Positions 19,693 through 27,522 of a stretch of 42,628 bases of DNA are shown piece by piece. Both the position numbers and the translations under genes were made by a program. The notes under the pieces are model-generated. The model was not told the origin of the DNA. It made no database searches and saw only the letters and a list, made by a program, of their open reading frames with translations. The DNA is taken from positions 1 through 42,628 of the forward strand of contig NZ_JAKIKS010000042.1 in the NCBI RefSeq assembly GCF_023284005.1, given 5' to 3'. Numbering within the stretch: the stretch's first letter is position 1; every line of letters starts with the position of its first letter. This DNA comes from Shewanella surugensis (lineage in GTDB: Bacteria > Pseudomonadota > Gammaproteobacteria > Enterobacterales > Shewanellaceae).

Positions 19693-20904
19693 TTATTTCT
19701 TACTGCCAAATTCCAAATGAAGCATGTCGTTGTTCATTTCTATTTTACGTACTTTCCATATCTTATAAGAAGCAAGCAGCATAATAACGGAGCCAAGAAG
19801 CAGAGCCGTCAGCATATTTTCTTTGTTAGATAGCAACAGGCCTAGTCCGAATACTATGGGCATAATCGCTCGTGAAAAATTCAAAATACCGGAGTAAAAT
19901 CCATTGTAGAAAGAAAAGTTTTCATGGAATACCTCGTTAACCAGTATAGGCTTGGCAATCGTCGAAATACCCAGTCCAGCGCCAAAGAGTAAAGCGAAGA
20001 CAGAAATAAACCAAATGTTTGAGTTTATGGATATGTATAAGCTGATCATTCCTAAGAACATTAGCCCGGATGATAATATAATCATTCCTTTTCCAGTCAT
20101 TTTTTTCTGGAAGATGATAATTACCCGACCAGCAACTTGGGCTACTCCAATAAGTGAAAAGGATGCTAATATAAGGCTTAAACTATCACCCGGTTTGTTG
20201 AGATAAGCGAATATTTCAAAAAAAATAATGGTTTGGGTGATCCCTTGTGTCGAAAAAACCAAAATCATTAATAATGAAATGGATGATAATATATCGGTAT
20301 AAGAGCTCGATTGACTTGAACTTCGACTAGGTTTTCTCGGTTTTCCTTTGAATGAGATGAAGTAAGCGATAAAAAATATCAAAAGTAATAAAATAATAAT
20401 ATATATTGCATGTTGCCAGCTAAACCGAGCATAAATTTCATTTAAAGCAAGATAGGAAAATGTGCTGGCAAAGCCGCTTACTAAAGTGAGTTGTATTACT
20501 CGTTTATTAAAACAAACTTGACTGTACCCAACCTCCTTAAAACGAGCGATAACTGGATCCATAAATAGAAATGACAGACTTAAACCTATTAATAAACTGA
20601 TGAAAATAAGCTCATTTGAGCTATGGAGGGGTATGAGCAGACCGAAAGCAATAAAAGCTAACATGAACCCTACCACCACCCCAGTTTGGGTACCATAACG
20701 ATTAAAAATCCATCCTGAACAAAATGATCCCACTCCCCATGCTAACAGTAATGTAATTAAAGACCATTGATAACCAAGCACTATATGCCCATCGACTGTG
20801 ATCGGTAGAATGGCGTTATAAATGATAGGATAAGCATAATATAGGATAGCTGGTAGAATCAGCTGCCCTATATTCAGGATAAAAAGAGTTTTTCGATTTA
20901 TCAT
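19693..20904 (-). CDS. MFS transporter, third gene of the arsNH operon
   Basis: A 403-residue, 12-helix major facilitator. The typical loop 2-3 motif is degenerate (GWIFNRYGTQTG), and the overall look (GYQWSLITLLLAWGVGSFCSGW) resembles oxalate/formate or monocarboxylate-type MFS proteins rather than ArsJ. Its ATG overlaps the esterase stop by 4 bp (ATGA), so it is coupled to the operon and should handle the same compound, as exporter or importer. It has a long central loop (KGKPRKPSRSSSQSSSY). Substrate unknown; the operon link to ArsH suggests an organoarsenical or its acetylated product (inference). Confidence 0.8.
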   Translation of the reverse strand: MINRKTLFILNIGQLILPAILYYAYPIIYNAILPITVDGHIVLGYQWSLITLLLAWGVGSFCSGWIFNRYGTQTGVVVGFMLAFIAFGLLIPLHSSNELIFISLLIGLSLSFLFMDPVIARFKEVGYSQVCFNKRVIQLTLVSGFASTFSYLALNEIYARFSWQHAIYIIILLLLIFFIAYFISFKGKPRKPSRSSSQSSSYTDILSSISLLMILVFSTQGITQTIIFFEIFAYLNKPGDSLSLILASFSLIGVAQVAGRVIIIFQKKMTGKGMIILSSGLMFLGMISLYISINSNIWFISVFALLFGAGLGISTIAKPILVNEVFHENFSFYNGFYSGILNFSRAIMPIVFGLGLLLSNKENMLTALLLGSVIMLLASYKIWKVRKIEMNNDMLHLEFGSKK

Positions 20905-21587
20905 ATGGGAATACTCAAATAAGCATCAAAATACCTATGGCCTAATATACGCAATGATTTTGAATCAAAATGAATGTTATCTCTATTAGGCGTTAAGCCA
21001 TTCGTTTTTACACGCCGATAATGAGGGATTTTTGTCTCTAATAATGAGATTGCTCTATTTATTTTATCTATGTGTTGAAATCGTCCTCCTTGTTTTAAAA
21101 AGTCTGGTAATTCGCCTGAGATAAAGGGGATGTCGGGGTGATTTAATTCAGCCCGGATCTGAACAACAAACTGTTCTAACTTACCTAAATATAGGTCAGC
21201 ATTAATCGGATGACTACAGTCACTCTCTCCCTGGAGCCATAAAATAGCTTTTAGCTCCCCTCCTTGAAGAGCATTTTTGATATTCGATAATGCCTTGTCA
21301 TAAATAGGACCTTCCAGCCAATCATCAATACAAGTGCTCCCCACAGCGCAGGGGACCAATTGGACTGTGCTACCGGGCTCATGAGCCCGAACGCTTTTTG
21401 CAAAACTCATCGCCAGGCCTATGCCTGCCTCTGCATTATCGCTATGCAATGGCTCAACTGCAGGTATCCACTCGTTATTTTTGAAAACTTCAATCTGCGG
21501 ATCTTCAATACTGGGGCTCTCAGATAACAAGCCCCGGCCAGCCATATTTGACTGGCCCATCAACAAAAATATTTCTTTTTTTTTCAT
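20901..21587 (-). CDS. SASA/SGNH-type carbohydrate esterase, cytoplasmic
   Basis: A 228-residue esterase of the sialate O-acetylesterase-like (SASA, DUF303) group. Block I is MGQSNMAGRG with nucleophile Ser13, block III is WLQGESD (117-123), and the Asp203-x-x-His206 pair (DNIHF) completes the triad. Family members usually remove acetyl groups from sugars. Unlike most it has no signal peptide, so it should act in the cytosol. It overlaps the ArsN-ArsH gene and the MFS gene by 4 bp each. An acetyltransferase and an acetylesterase encoded in one coupled operon is unusual; the esterase may hydrolyse an ester of an arsenosugar-like or antibiotic substrate (inference). Confidence 0.8.
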   Translation of the reverse strand: MKKKEIFLLMGQSNMAGRGLLSESPSIEDPQIEVFKNNEWIPAVEPLHSDNAEAGIGLAMSFAKSVRAHEPGSTVQLVPCAVGSTCIDDWLEGPIYDKALSNIKNALQGGELKAILWLQGESDCSHPINADLYLGKLEQFVVQIRAELNHPDIPFISGELPDFLKQGGRFQHIDKINRAISLLETKIPHYRRVKTNGLTPNRDNIHFDSKSLRILGHRYFDAYLSIPI

Positions 21588-22771
21588 GATGTCAGACTCT
21601 TGACAGCGCTTTGGAAAGTGATCAATGGCCGTGGCTCATCAGAATCAATTTGTGACTCTTCACTCCAGCGTTGAACTAGATAATGAATGTTTCCACGTAG
21701 TAATAATGTAAATCGGAAAAGCTCTTCGAGAACATCTATGACACGGTCACGGTAGAAAGAATCTACAAGAGTTCCATCTTTATGAAACTGGTTATAAGCG
21801 GTTGGTAATGAAGATTGATTTGGAATGGTATAACAGCGCATCCAACGTCCTAATACACGCATCTGGTTTACGGCATTGAAGGACTGAGAGCCACCACTGA
21901 TTTGCATCAAAGCAACGATTTTTCCTTGACTTGATCTCTTCGCATCGGTATTGAGTGGCAGCCAATCAATCATATTTTTAAAAGTCGCCGATATCCCGCC
22001 ATGTATCTCAGGTGATATCCAAACCATAGCATCTGACCAACTCACAGCATCCCTTAACTCGATCACAGACTTGGGCAAAGCGCTTTCATCTTTACTCTGC
22101 GTGAGGCCGGTATTTACAATAGGGATATCATGGGGATGAAAAACTTTCGTTTCTGCGCCAAAGGTTTCCATGATACGAGCAGCTTCATCAGCTAACATAC
22201 GACTATAGGAGCCCTCACGTAATGAACCATAAAGAAATAATACTTTAGGCTTGGTTCTGACAATGTTTTCTTCACAACAAAATAGTTTATCCAGTGTTTG
22301 TTCAACAGAGTGCTGAGGCAAGGCTTTCACTAAGTTGAGTCGCAATAATAGCGCTTTCCCCCCAAGCATGTAAGCTGAATCTATTTCTCCAATGACTTCA
22401 GCACCTATATTTTTAAAAAGCTCAAGGGTATCAGGAGCTGACTGGAATGTGATATGGCGAACGCCATATTCACGCAATTTACCTTTAATATCCTTAATGA
22501 GTTGTATACCCAGATCTCCATCACGGTAGCTCTTATCAAGGGCAAACAATCCTGCAGCTGCTTCGACTTGCTCAACACGCTCAAGGCCCATAAAGCCTAT
22601 AATTTTCCCTTTATCTTCCACAATCGTTATACACCAATCTTTGATGTTTTGCTCCGTAACGATAAAGAAGGCACCTGTTGTTTCTATTGCCCCCACTGGT
22701 TGGGCGTTTTTTATAAATTCGGTAATGAGTTGAGCTTCACCTCGGCAAGCGTCTCTAAATGTAAGTTGCAT
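21584..22771 (-). CDS. GNAT acetyltransferase (ArsN-like) fused to ArsH oxidoreductase
   Basis: A 395-residue fusion. Residues 1-148 are a compact GNAT domain (GFMGLERVEQ, then DKSYRDGDLGIQLIKDI as the acetyl-CoA loop), like acetyltransferases found in ars operons. After a linker with a vicinal cysteine pair (Cys165-Cys166), residues 172-395 match ArsH: the FMN phosphate loop GSLREGSYSR (182-191), WISPEIHGGISATFKNMIDWLPL, and the diagnostic GGSQSFNAVNQMRVLGRWMR with TIPNQSS. ArsH oxidises trivalent organoarsenicals with NADPH/FMN; ArsN1 acetylates arsinothricin. AGGAG lies seven bases before the start. It is the first gene of the operon. Confidence 0.88.
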   Translation of the reverse strand: MQLTFRDACRGEAQLITEFIKNAQPVGAIETTGAFFIVTEQNIKDWCITIVEDKGKIIGFMGLERVEQVEAAAGLFALDKSYRDGDLGIQLIKDIKGKLREYGVRHITFQSAPDTLELFKNIGAEVIGEIDSAYMLGGKALLLRLNLVKALPQHSVEQTLDKLFCCEENIVRTKPKVLFLYGSLREGSYSRMLADEAARIMETFGAETKVFHPHDIPIVNTGLTQSKDESALPKSVIELRDAVSWSDAMVWISPEIHGGISATFKNMIDWLPLNTDAKRSSQGKIVALMQISGGSQSFNAVNQMRVLGRWMRCYTIPNQSSLPTAYNQFHKDGTLVDSFYRDRVIDVLEELFRFTLLLRGNIHYLVQRWSEESQIDSDEPRPLITFQSAVKSLTS

Positions 22772-22818
22772 ATACTTCTCCTCAGTCGTTGCATAAATAA
22801 GCTAGGATATGAATTAAC

Positions 22819-22834
22819 ATCGTACTATCACGAT
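22819..22834. promoter_or_regulatory. Candidate ArsR-family operator 1
   Basis: ATCGT-N6-ACGAT, a perfect dyad in the left arm of the large inverted repeat, nearest the arsNH gene. The size and symmetry fit a winged-helix dimer. Confidence 0.65.
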
Positions 22835-22843
22835 GAACATAAC

Positions 22844-22859
22844 ATCGCAATAGTACGAT
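22844..22859. promoter_or_regulatory. Candidate ArsR-family operator 2
   Basis: ATCGC-N6-ACGAT, one mismatch from the consensus, in the right arm of the large inverted repeat. Its centre is 25 bp from that of operator 1. Confidence 0.6.
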
Positions 22860-22865
22860 GTTAAT

Positions 22866-22894
22866 TTGTATCCTGTCAAACTTTATCGTAGAAT
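22866..22894 (+). promoter_or_regulatory. Candidate promoter of the ArsR-family gene
   Basis: TTGTAT (22866-22871) and TAGAAT (22889-22894) are 17 bases apart. The -10 is inside operator 3, which would give autorepression. Confidence 0.5.
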
Positions 22895-22900
22895 TACGAT
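22885..22900. promoter_or_regulatory. Candidate ArsR-family operator 3
   Basis: ATCGT-N6-ACGAT, a perfect dyad outside the large inverted repeat and 20 bases before the regulator ATG. It overlaps the predicted -10. Confidence 0.65.
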
Positions 22901-22920
22901 AAAAATAAAAAGAGGTAGTT

Positions 22921-23241
22921 ATGGCTATAACTAAAAAAAGTATATTTAATCAACAGTATAATGATGTGTCAGATTTTGGGAAGGCGCTGGCTCATCCTGC
23001 CAGAGTCATGATTTTAGAGATACTTGTTGCAGAAAATCGTTGTGTTAGTGATCTGACCGAGCGTATTCCTTTGGCTCAATCGACCATATCTCAACACCTG
23101 AAAGAATTAAAAAAGCATGGCCTGATTGATACAGAGATAGTGGGAAAGCAAAATTTTTACTGTATTAATCAATCGCGTTACACTGAGCTACAATCAGCTT
23201 TGACACAAATGCTCAAAAAGGTAATGATTCAAACGCCCTAG
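22921..23241 (+). CDS. ArsR/SmtB-family transcriptional regulator
   Basis: A 106-residue winged-helix repressor. The helix-turn-helix is CVSDLTERIPLAQSTISQHLKELKKHGLI. In classical ArsR the start of this helix reads CVCDLC and its three cysteines bind arsenite; here only the first is kept (Cys41), the others being Ser43 and Thr46. The only other cysteine is Cys81 (FYCINQS). Induction must therefore use another site or ligand. AGAGG lies five bases before the ATG. It is transcribed away from the arsNH operon and almost surely controls it through the three dyads between them. Confidence 0.88.
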   Translation: MAITKKSIFNQQYNDVSDFGKALAHPARVMILEILVAENRCVSDLTERIPLAQSTISQHLKELKKHGLIDTEIVGKQNFYCINQSRYTELQSALTQMLKKVMIQTP

Positions 23242-23263
23242 AGCACCGATCAGTTTATTTTTT

Positions 23264-23400
23264 GGGGCTTGTTGCAAAAAATCAGTTTGGGTGAATTGGG
23301 CTCAATTCTGAGCAGACTATCAGGCTAAAACCACCTCGATATTGAACAACCGATTAATGAAGGCGGCTCGCTCTCTCATCACTCGTGGCAACCTGATCTA
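23264..23400 (-). mobile_element. Possible insertion-sequence remnant
   Basis: A 25-codon open stretch on the minus strand (23320-23397) ends in FINRLFNIEVVLA and looks like a transposase C-terminus. About 40 bases beyond its stop, GGGGCTTGTTGCAAAA at 23265-23280 resembles an IS end. No complete transposase, second end or target duplication is visible. The assignment is by resemblance only. Confidence 0.3.
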
Positions 23401-23419
23401 GCCGAGCCTCATTAATTTG

Positions 23420-23569
23420 CTAAATTAAGTTAATAACGTAAATATCACCCGCTCGATAATAAGTACTTGCCTGCCGACTTCCCTCAACTTGGTTATTCGT
23501 TACATTCAACGACTCGCTAAACTGATAATTATTCTCTTGGTTATTCGCCTTATTATTCGTATCACTCAC
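23420..23569 (-). CDS. Small Asn-rich ORF of unknown function (49 residues)
   Basis: A 49-codon frame starts with GTG directly after an AAAAGGAG-type ribosome-binding site and ends with TAG. The product is polar and asparagine-rich at the start (MSDTNNKANNQENNYQF) and ends in a hydrophobic YVINLI. I recognise no family. The AT-rich neighbourhood and good ribosome-binding site make it a plausible small gene; equally it could be debris next to the IS remnant. Confidence 0.35.
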   Translation of the reverse strand: MSDTNNKANNQENNYQFSESLNVTNNQVEGSRQASTYYRAGDIYVINLI

Positions 23570-24014
23570 TCCTTTTTACTATTAAAATAAACAATATAAA
23601 TACTAATAATAAACAACCATTGAATTAAGTAAACATATAAACATAAAATAAACAAAAAAGGATAAATCTTTCAGTAAATAAATATTGTTTACCATACTGT
23701 TAATTTAAATAGTTAATTCGTGAAGTTTAAAAACAAACACTCATCAGTATTAATTTAAAATAATTAACACAACAAAAAAAATTTCATTAAGTTTTTTTAA
23801 CAATACAAGCGTGGTATAAGAAATAACATTATATACATGCAGTTACCACCTCACCCTTTTAACAAACAATAGAAGAATAAAAAATTCATGAATATTTTTA
23901 TTGTTATCTTTTACACTCAAAACCGTAAGCAAATGTAAATAAGAACAAACTTTTGTAAAAACCTACAATTTTTAAAAAACCTACAACAATTATTTATATA
24001 CATGAGAGATAAAT
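23570..24014. other. AT-rich leader region of the chitinase gene
   Basis: About 445 bp of very AT-rich DNA without an ORF. A -10-like TATAAG lies at about 23815, but no good -35. AACCTACAA is repeated around 23960-23990. A GAGAGAT close to the chitinase ATG is its likely ribosome-binding site. No operator can be assigned. Confidence 0.4.
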
Positions 24015-26906
24015 ATGAGCATCAACAAAGCAAAGCTTTCTTTGTTATCCATTAGCCTTACCAGTCTTTTATTTTCAGCAGCAAATGCAACTTCAGATTT
24101 AACTCAAGTTAAAAGCCATTCAGACTCTTCTGATCTCGCTCAAAATAGTGTTCTTCAAGCAACTGGCCTTTCTAACTATAAAATAGATAGCAGTAAATAT
24201 AACCTTTATTCTAACAGCTATCATGCAAATGAAGATCTTCCTAAAATCACTGCCTATTTATCGAATTGGACGCATTACCAACAAGGTTTTGAACCAAACC
24301 TAGATGAGTTAGCAAAATATGATACTATTTTATTATCATTTTTTGGTTTATGTGGGACTGAAATCGGCGATCCTACCGTTATAGGTGGAGTGAACGGCTT
24401 AAAACAATCATGTACTAAATATGGTTTAAATAAATATCAATTAAGCACAACAGATTCTTTTGCCGATCTAGAAAAAAACTCATTCCGGGATATCGAAATG
24501 CCATGGGCAGACGTGAAATGGCTAGATCCCAACCCAAATGGCATGCTGGGTGTCATGCAAAAGCTACATGAAGAAAAAGGAACCCGTATTGGTATTAGTG
24601 TGTTTGGTTGGTCTTTATCAAATATCGCTTCAGATGCCGTTAAACCTGAACATCGTCAGGTTTTCCTAAATAGCTTAATTGAATTTGTTCAAGCCTATTC
24701 CTTTATTGGTCAACTTGATATTGACTGGGAATATCCAGGTATTCTGGGCGCTGATAATAATGTATTCGACCCTGAAAATGATGCACGTAACTATAAAGAA
24801 TTTATTATTGAATTGCGTCAAGCACTCAATAATATTGGCCGAACAGACATACTGATTGGAATCGCGTCAGGCGCACCAACGGATAAAATTGATGCCGCAA
24901 AACTTCATGACTTAGTGACTGCTGGTGTCGATGATATTCATCTAATGACCTATGATTTTTTTGGTCAATGGGATACCACGCTAAATCATCACACTAACTT
25001 GTATTCAGCTGATGATACTAAGTGGTCAGCTGATAAAGCAATAACATACATGATTGATACATTAAATATTCCCGCGAAAAACATCCAAATAGGTTACGCC
25101 AACTACTCTCGTAATGCGATTGCTACAGGCCAAGTTTACCCCAGTCCCTTAAAGGGAGCCTTTACCAAAAATGCGAGTACTGCGGGTACTTTTGAGGCGG
25201 CATCATCTGCTATTAATGACATTTTGGCCAATTATGTCAATATAGCACCTGATACCAATTTAACAGGTAAAAATGGTTTTACCCTTTATACCGATAAAGA
25301 AGCCAATGCTGATTTCTTATATAATGATAATAATCACTTGTTTGTCTCATTTGATACACCTCGTACAGTATACGCTAAATCACAGTACGCACTTAACAAG
25401 GGGTTAGGTGGTGTATTTAACTGGATGGGCGATCCAGACGAAGGTCTGATGTTAAATGCGGCGCGAGAAGGCCTAGACTACGAGGTTAACCAACAAGTTT
25501 TTGATATGAAAAATATCATTAATAGTTGTGGTGTCAATATTACTTCAACTAAAGAATGTACCGATTTAACCTATATTGCTGACCAAGGTCCAAGCTTACA
25601 CCTTTCTGATCAACAAGCTGTTTTTGTTATGAACAACAGCTATGACTTAACAGCTAAACTTATTGGTGCCGATCCGAGTCAAATTAAATCAATTCAGTGG
25701 ATGTTAGTTAACGCTAAGGGGGTTGATGGTCAGCTCGTTCATATTAACGAGAACGATAAATTAAATACCTCATTTAACATTGACGTCTCTGAAGAACCCA
25801 GTGAACACCTTGTACTGACTTTCAATTTGAGCATAGCATTGAAAGACGGTTCAAACTTGTCTAGCCATTTAACATATACAGTCAAAGTAAACGAATCCAT
25901 TCCAGTTATCACTGATATTTCTCATGATAAGCAGTATTTATATACTGATATTGCGACGGGTAAAGTCTTTAGTTTTTCTGTCAATGCGACAGATAAAGCA
26001 GATAACGATCTTAGCTATCAATGGGATATCAGCTCTAACTATGCTCAAGCTGTTGCTGGCACGGAGAATAATAAACAATTACTGATTGATACTTCATCTT
26101 TAATCAATAAACCAACCTATGATGTTATTACTCAAGTAACCGTTACCAATAAATTTGGTCATACTGATGCAATGTTAGCAACCACAACGGTCATTGGCGA
26201 TGCTGACGCCAATAATGCTCCAAGCGCCTCTTTTAGCATTGTCAGTGACAATCTTGAGCAAGGCAACATCATTGAAATACAATCAACATCTCAAGATGAA
26301 CTCGTGAATGAATTAACCACTGATTGGGCGGTGACATTTGAGGACCAACCCATTGTTGTTGATGATTCAAAAGGCGTCATTGCATCATTCACTCCACAGC
26401 AAGCAGGCGATTACCAAGTCACCTTAACAGTAACAGATGTATTTAATGTAAAAGATACTGTTTCAGAAACGATCTCTGTCACCAAAATTGACACTAATTG
26501 GGATCCAGAGACCGTTTACTATACTGGCGATACTGTTATCTATAGCGGAGTCACTTTTACTGCAAAGTGGTACACCAAAGGTGACGTACCAGGCCGATCA
26601 GATGTATGGGAAGAACAGGACGATGGTACATCTAAAGAATGGAGCGCATATAAAGTATATAACACTGGGGATACAGTCATTTATAACGGTGAGACGTTCA
26701 CCGCAAAATGGTACGCTAAAGGTGATATACCTGGAGAATCAGATGTATGGGCAAGCCAAGATGATGGCACAACTAAAGAATGGAGTGCATCTAAAGTATA
26801 CAACACTGGCGATGCCGTTATTTATAATGAGGAAACATTCACTGCAAAATGGTGGACTCAAGGTGATTTACCTAGTCAATCAGATGTATGGGAATCAAAT
26901 AAGTAA
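24015..26906 (+). CDS. Secreted GH18 chitinase with three C-terminal chitin-binding repeats
   Basis: A 963-residue secreted endochitinase. A Sec signal peptide (about 1-25) is followed by a GH18 barrel. Its catalytic strand reads GQLDIDWEYPG, with Asp235, Asp237 and the proton donor Glu239 present; the outermost Asp of the DxxDxDxE motif is Gly232. The substrate-binding MTYDF follows near residue 310. About 330 residues of Ig/PKD-like linker precede three tandem 47-residue CBM5/12-type modules with the AKWYTKGD / AKWWTQGD signature. It should cut crystalline chitin outside the cell. The GH20 chitobiase gene downstream completes the pathway. Confidence 0.93.
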   Translation: MSINKAKLSLLSISLTSLLFSAANATSDLTQVKSHSDSSDLAQNSVLQATGLSNYKIDSSKYNLYSNSYHANEDLPKITAYLSNWTHYQQGFEPNLDELAKYDTILLSFFGLCGTEIGDPTVIGGVNGLKQSCTKYGLNKYQLSTTDSFADLEKNSFRDIEMPWADVKWLDPNPNGMLGVMQKLHEEKGTRIGISVFGWSLSNIASDAVKPEHRQVFLNSLIEFVQAYSFIGQLDIDWEYPGILGADNNVFDPENDARNYKEFIIELRQALNNIGRTDILIGIASGAPTDKIDAAKLHDLVTAGVDDIHLMTYDFFGQWDTTLNHHTNLYSADDTKWSADKAITYMIDTLNIPAKNIQIGYANYSRNAIATGQVYPSPLKGAFTKNASTAGTFEAASSAINDILANYVNIAPDTNLTGKNGFTLYTDKEANADFLYNDNNHLFVSFDTPRTVYAKSQYALNKGLGGVFNWMGDPDEGLMLNAAREGLDYEVNQQVFDMKNIINSCGVNITSTKECTDLTYIADQGPSLHLSDQQAVFVMNNSYDLTAKLIGADPSQIKSIQWMLVNAKGVDGQLVHINENDKLNTSFNIDVSEEPSEHLVLTFNLSIALKDGSNLSSHLTYTVKVNESIPVITDISHDKQYLYTDIATGKVFSFSVNATDKADNDLSYQWDISSNYAQAVAGTENNKQLLIDTSSLINKPTYDVITQVTVTNKFGHTDAMLATTTVIGDADANNAPSASFSIVSDNLEQGNIIEIQSTSQDELVNELTTDWAVTFEDQPIVVDDSKGVIASFTPQQAGDYQVTLTVTDVFNVKDTVSETISVTKIDTNWDPETVYYTGDTVIYSGVTFTAKWYTKGDVPGRSDVWEEQDDGTSKEWSAYKVYNTGDTVIYNGETFTAKWYAKGDIPGESDVWASQDDGTTKEWSASKVYNTGDAVIYNEETFTAKWWTQGDLPSQSDVWESNK
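26493..26906 (+). repeat. Three tandem 141-bp repeats encoding chitin-binding modules
   Basis: Repeat units at 26493-26633, 26634-26774 and 26775-26906 have a 47-codon period. Units 2 and 3 are the most alike (VYNTGDxVIYNxETFTAKW), indicating recent internal duplication. Confidence 0.85.
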
Positions 26907-27011
26907 CCTCAGTTCTACATACAATCTGTTTTTTAAGCTGAGTCATTTAAGTCTATCTCTTCTTGGACGGCTAAGAGTCTACTTAACACTCTGCGGCTAT
27001 AAATAAATGAC

Positions 27012-27049
27012 AGACAAGTCTAATGGTAATATTAGGCTTGTCTTTTATT
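27012..27049 (+). terminator. Intrinsic terminator downstream of the chitinase
   Basis: AGACAAG-T-CTAAT pairs with ATTAG-G-CTTGTCT (13 bp with one G-T pair), loop of 6 nt, then TTTT. Confidence 0.8.
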
Positions 27050-27126
27050 TACGCTATTAGATACGGATTGTTTATCTCAAAGGTTATAAATTTCCAGATA
27101 TCATAAAACGATATTATTTTACTTGA

Positions 27127-27420
27127 CCACTTCACTCCACACTATGGCACGATAAAAAAGAAGATCGCCTGCAGGAATATATCACTCAGCGGCAAGTAAA
27201 ATGTCTCAATAATGGCATAGAGATCAATCATGCTGCCATTAAAAAATGGGTTAACACAACGTATAGTTTTCGACTAAAAAAACGAGCATGGTCAATCCTT
27301 CAGAGATTTGAATCGCTACGAATGATCAGCAAAGGGCTGTTTGATTTTTGGTTACGTAGTGATAAACGAAATACTTTGGAAAGGAGCAATCCGCTTTCAG
27401 TAACCAATTGTTCAATATAG
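27127..27420 (+). pseudogene. Coding remnant of unknown family between chitinase and chitobiase
   Basis: A 97-codon open stretch begins right after a stop and has no early start codon. The translation is clearly protein-like and basic (AAIKKWVNTTYSFRLKKRAW, then FESLRMISKGLFDFWLRSDK). The composition suggests a DNA-binding or transposase/integrase-type protein, but I cannot name the family. It is best read as the tail of a gene whose front has been lost. Confidence 0.4.
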
Positions 27421-27522
27421 AGGTGATTCATACCTAATTATCTGTTCATAATCAATCCTATAATCTGGATAAAATGGAACCAAAACACCTCAAATACTCA
27501 CTGAATATAGGATATATCTCTT

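Larger units (their letters stand above)
22804..22874. repeat. 71-bp inverted repeat in the ars-type divergent promoter region
   Basis: Two 32-nt arms (22804-22835 and 22843-22874), identical at 28 of 32 positions, surround a 7-nt spacer. Each arm contains one 16-bp dyad described separately. The symmetry lies over the region where both divergent promoters must be. Confidence 0.85.

Noticed and set aside
22801..22875. The 71-bp inverted repeat as a transcription terminator
   Set aside because: It has no T-tract, lies between divergent genes and contains operator-like dyads, so an operator role fits better.
26488..27006. A 172-codon frame overlapping the 3' end of the chitinase gene
   Set aside because: It lies over the tandem repeats in another frame, and its apparent repeats mirror those of the binding modules. 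The chitinase frame has all the protein signal.
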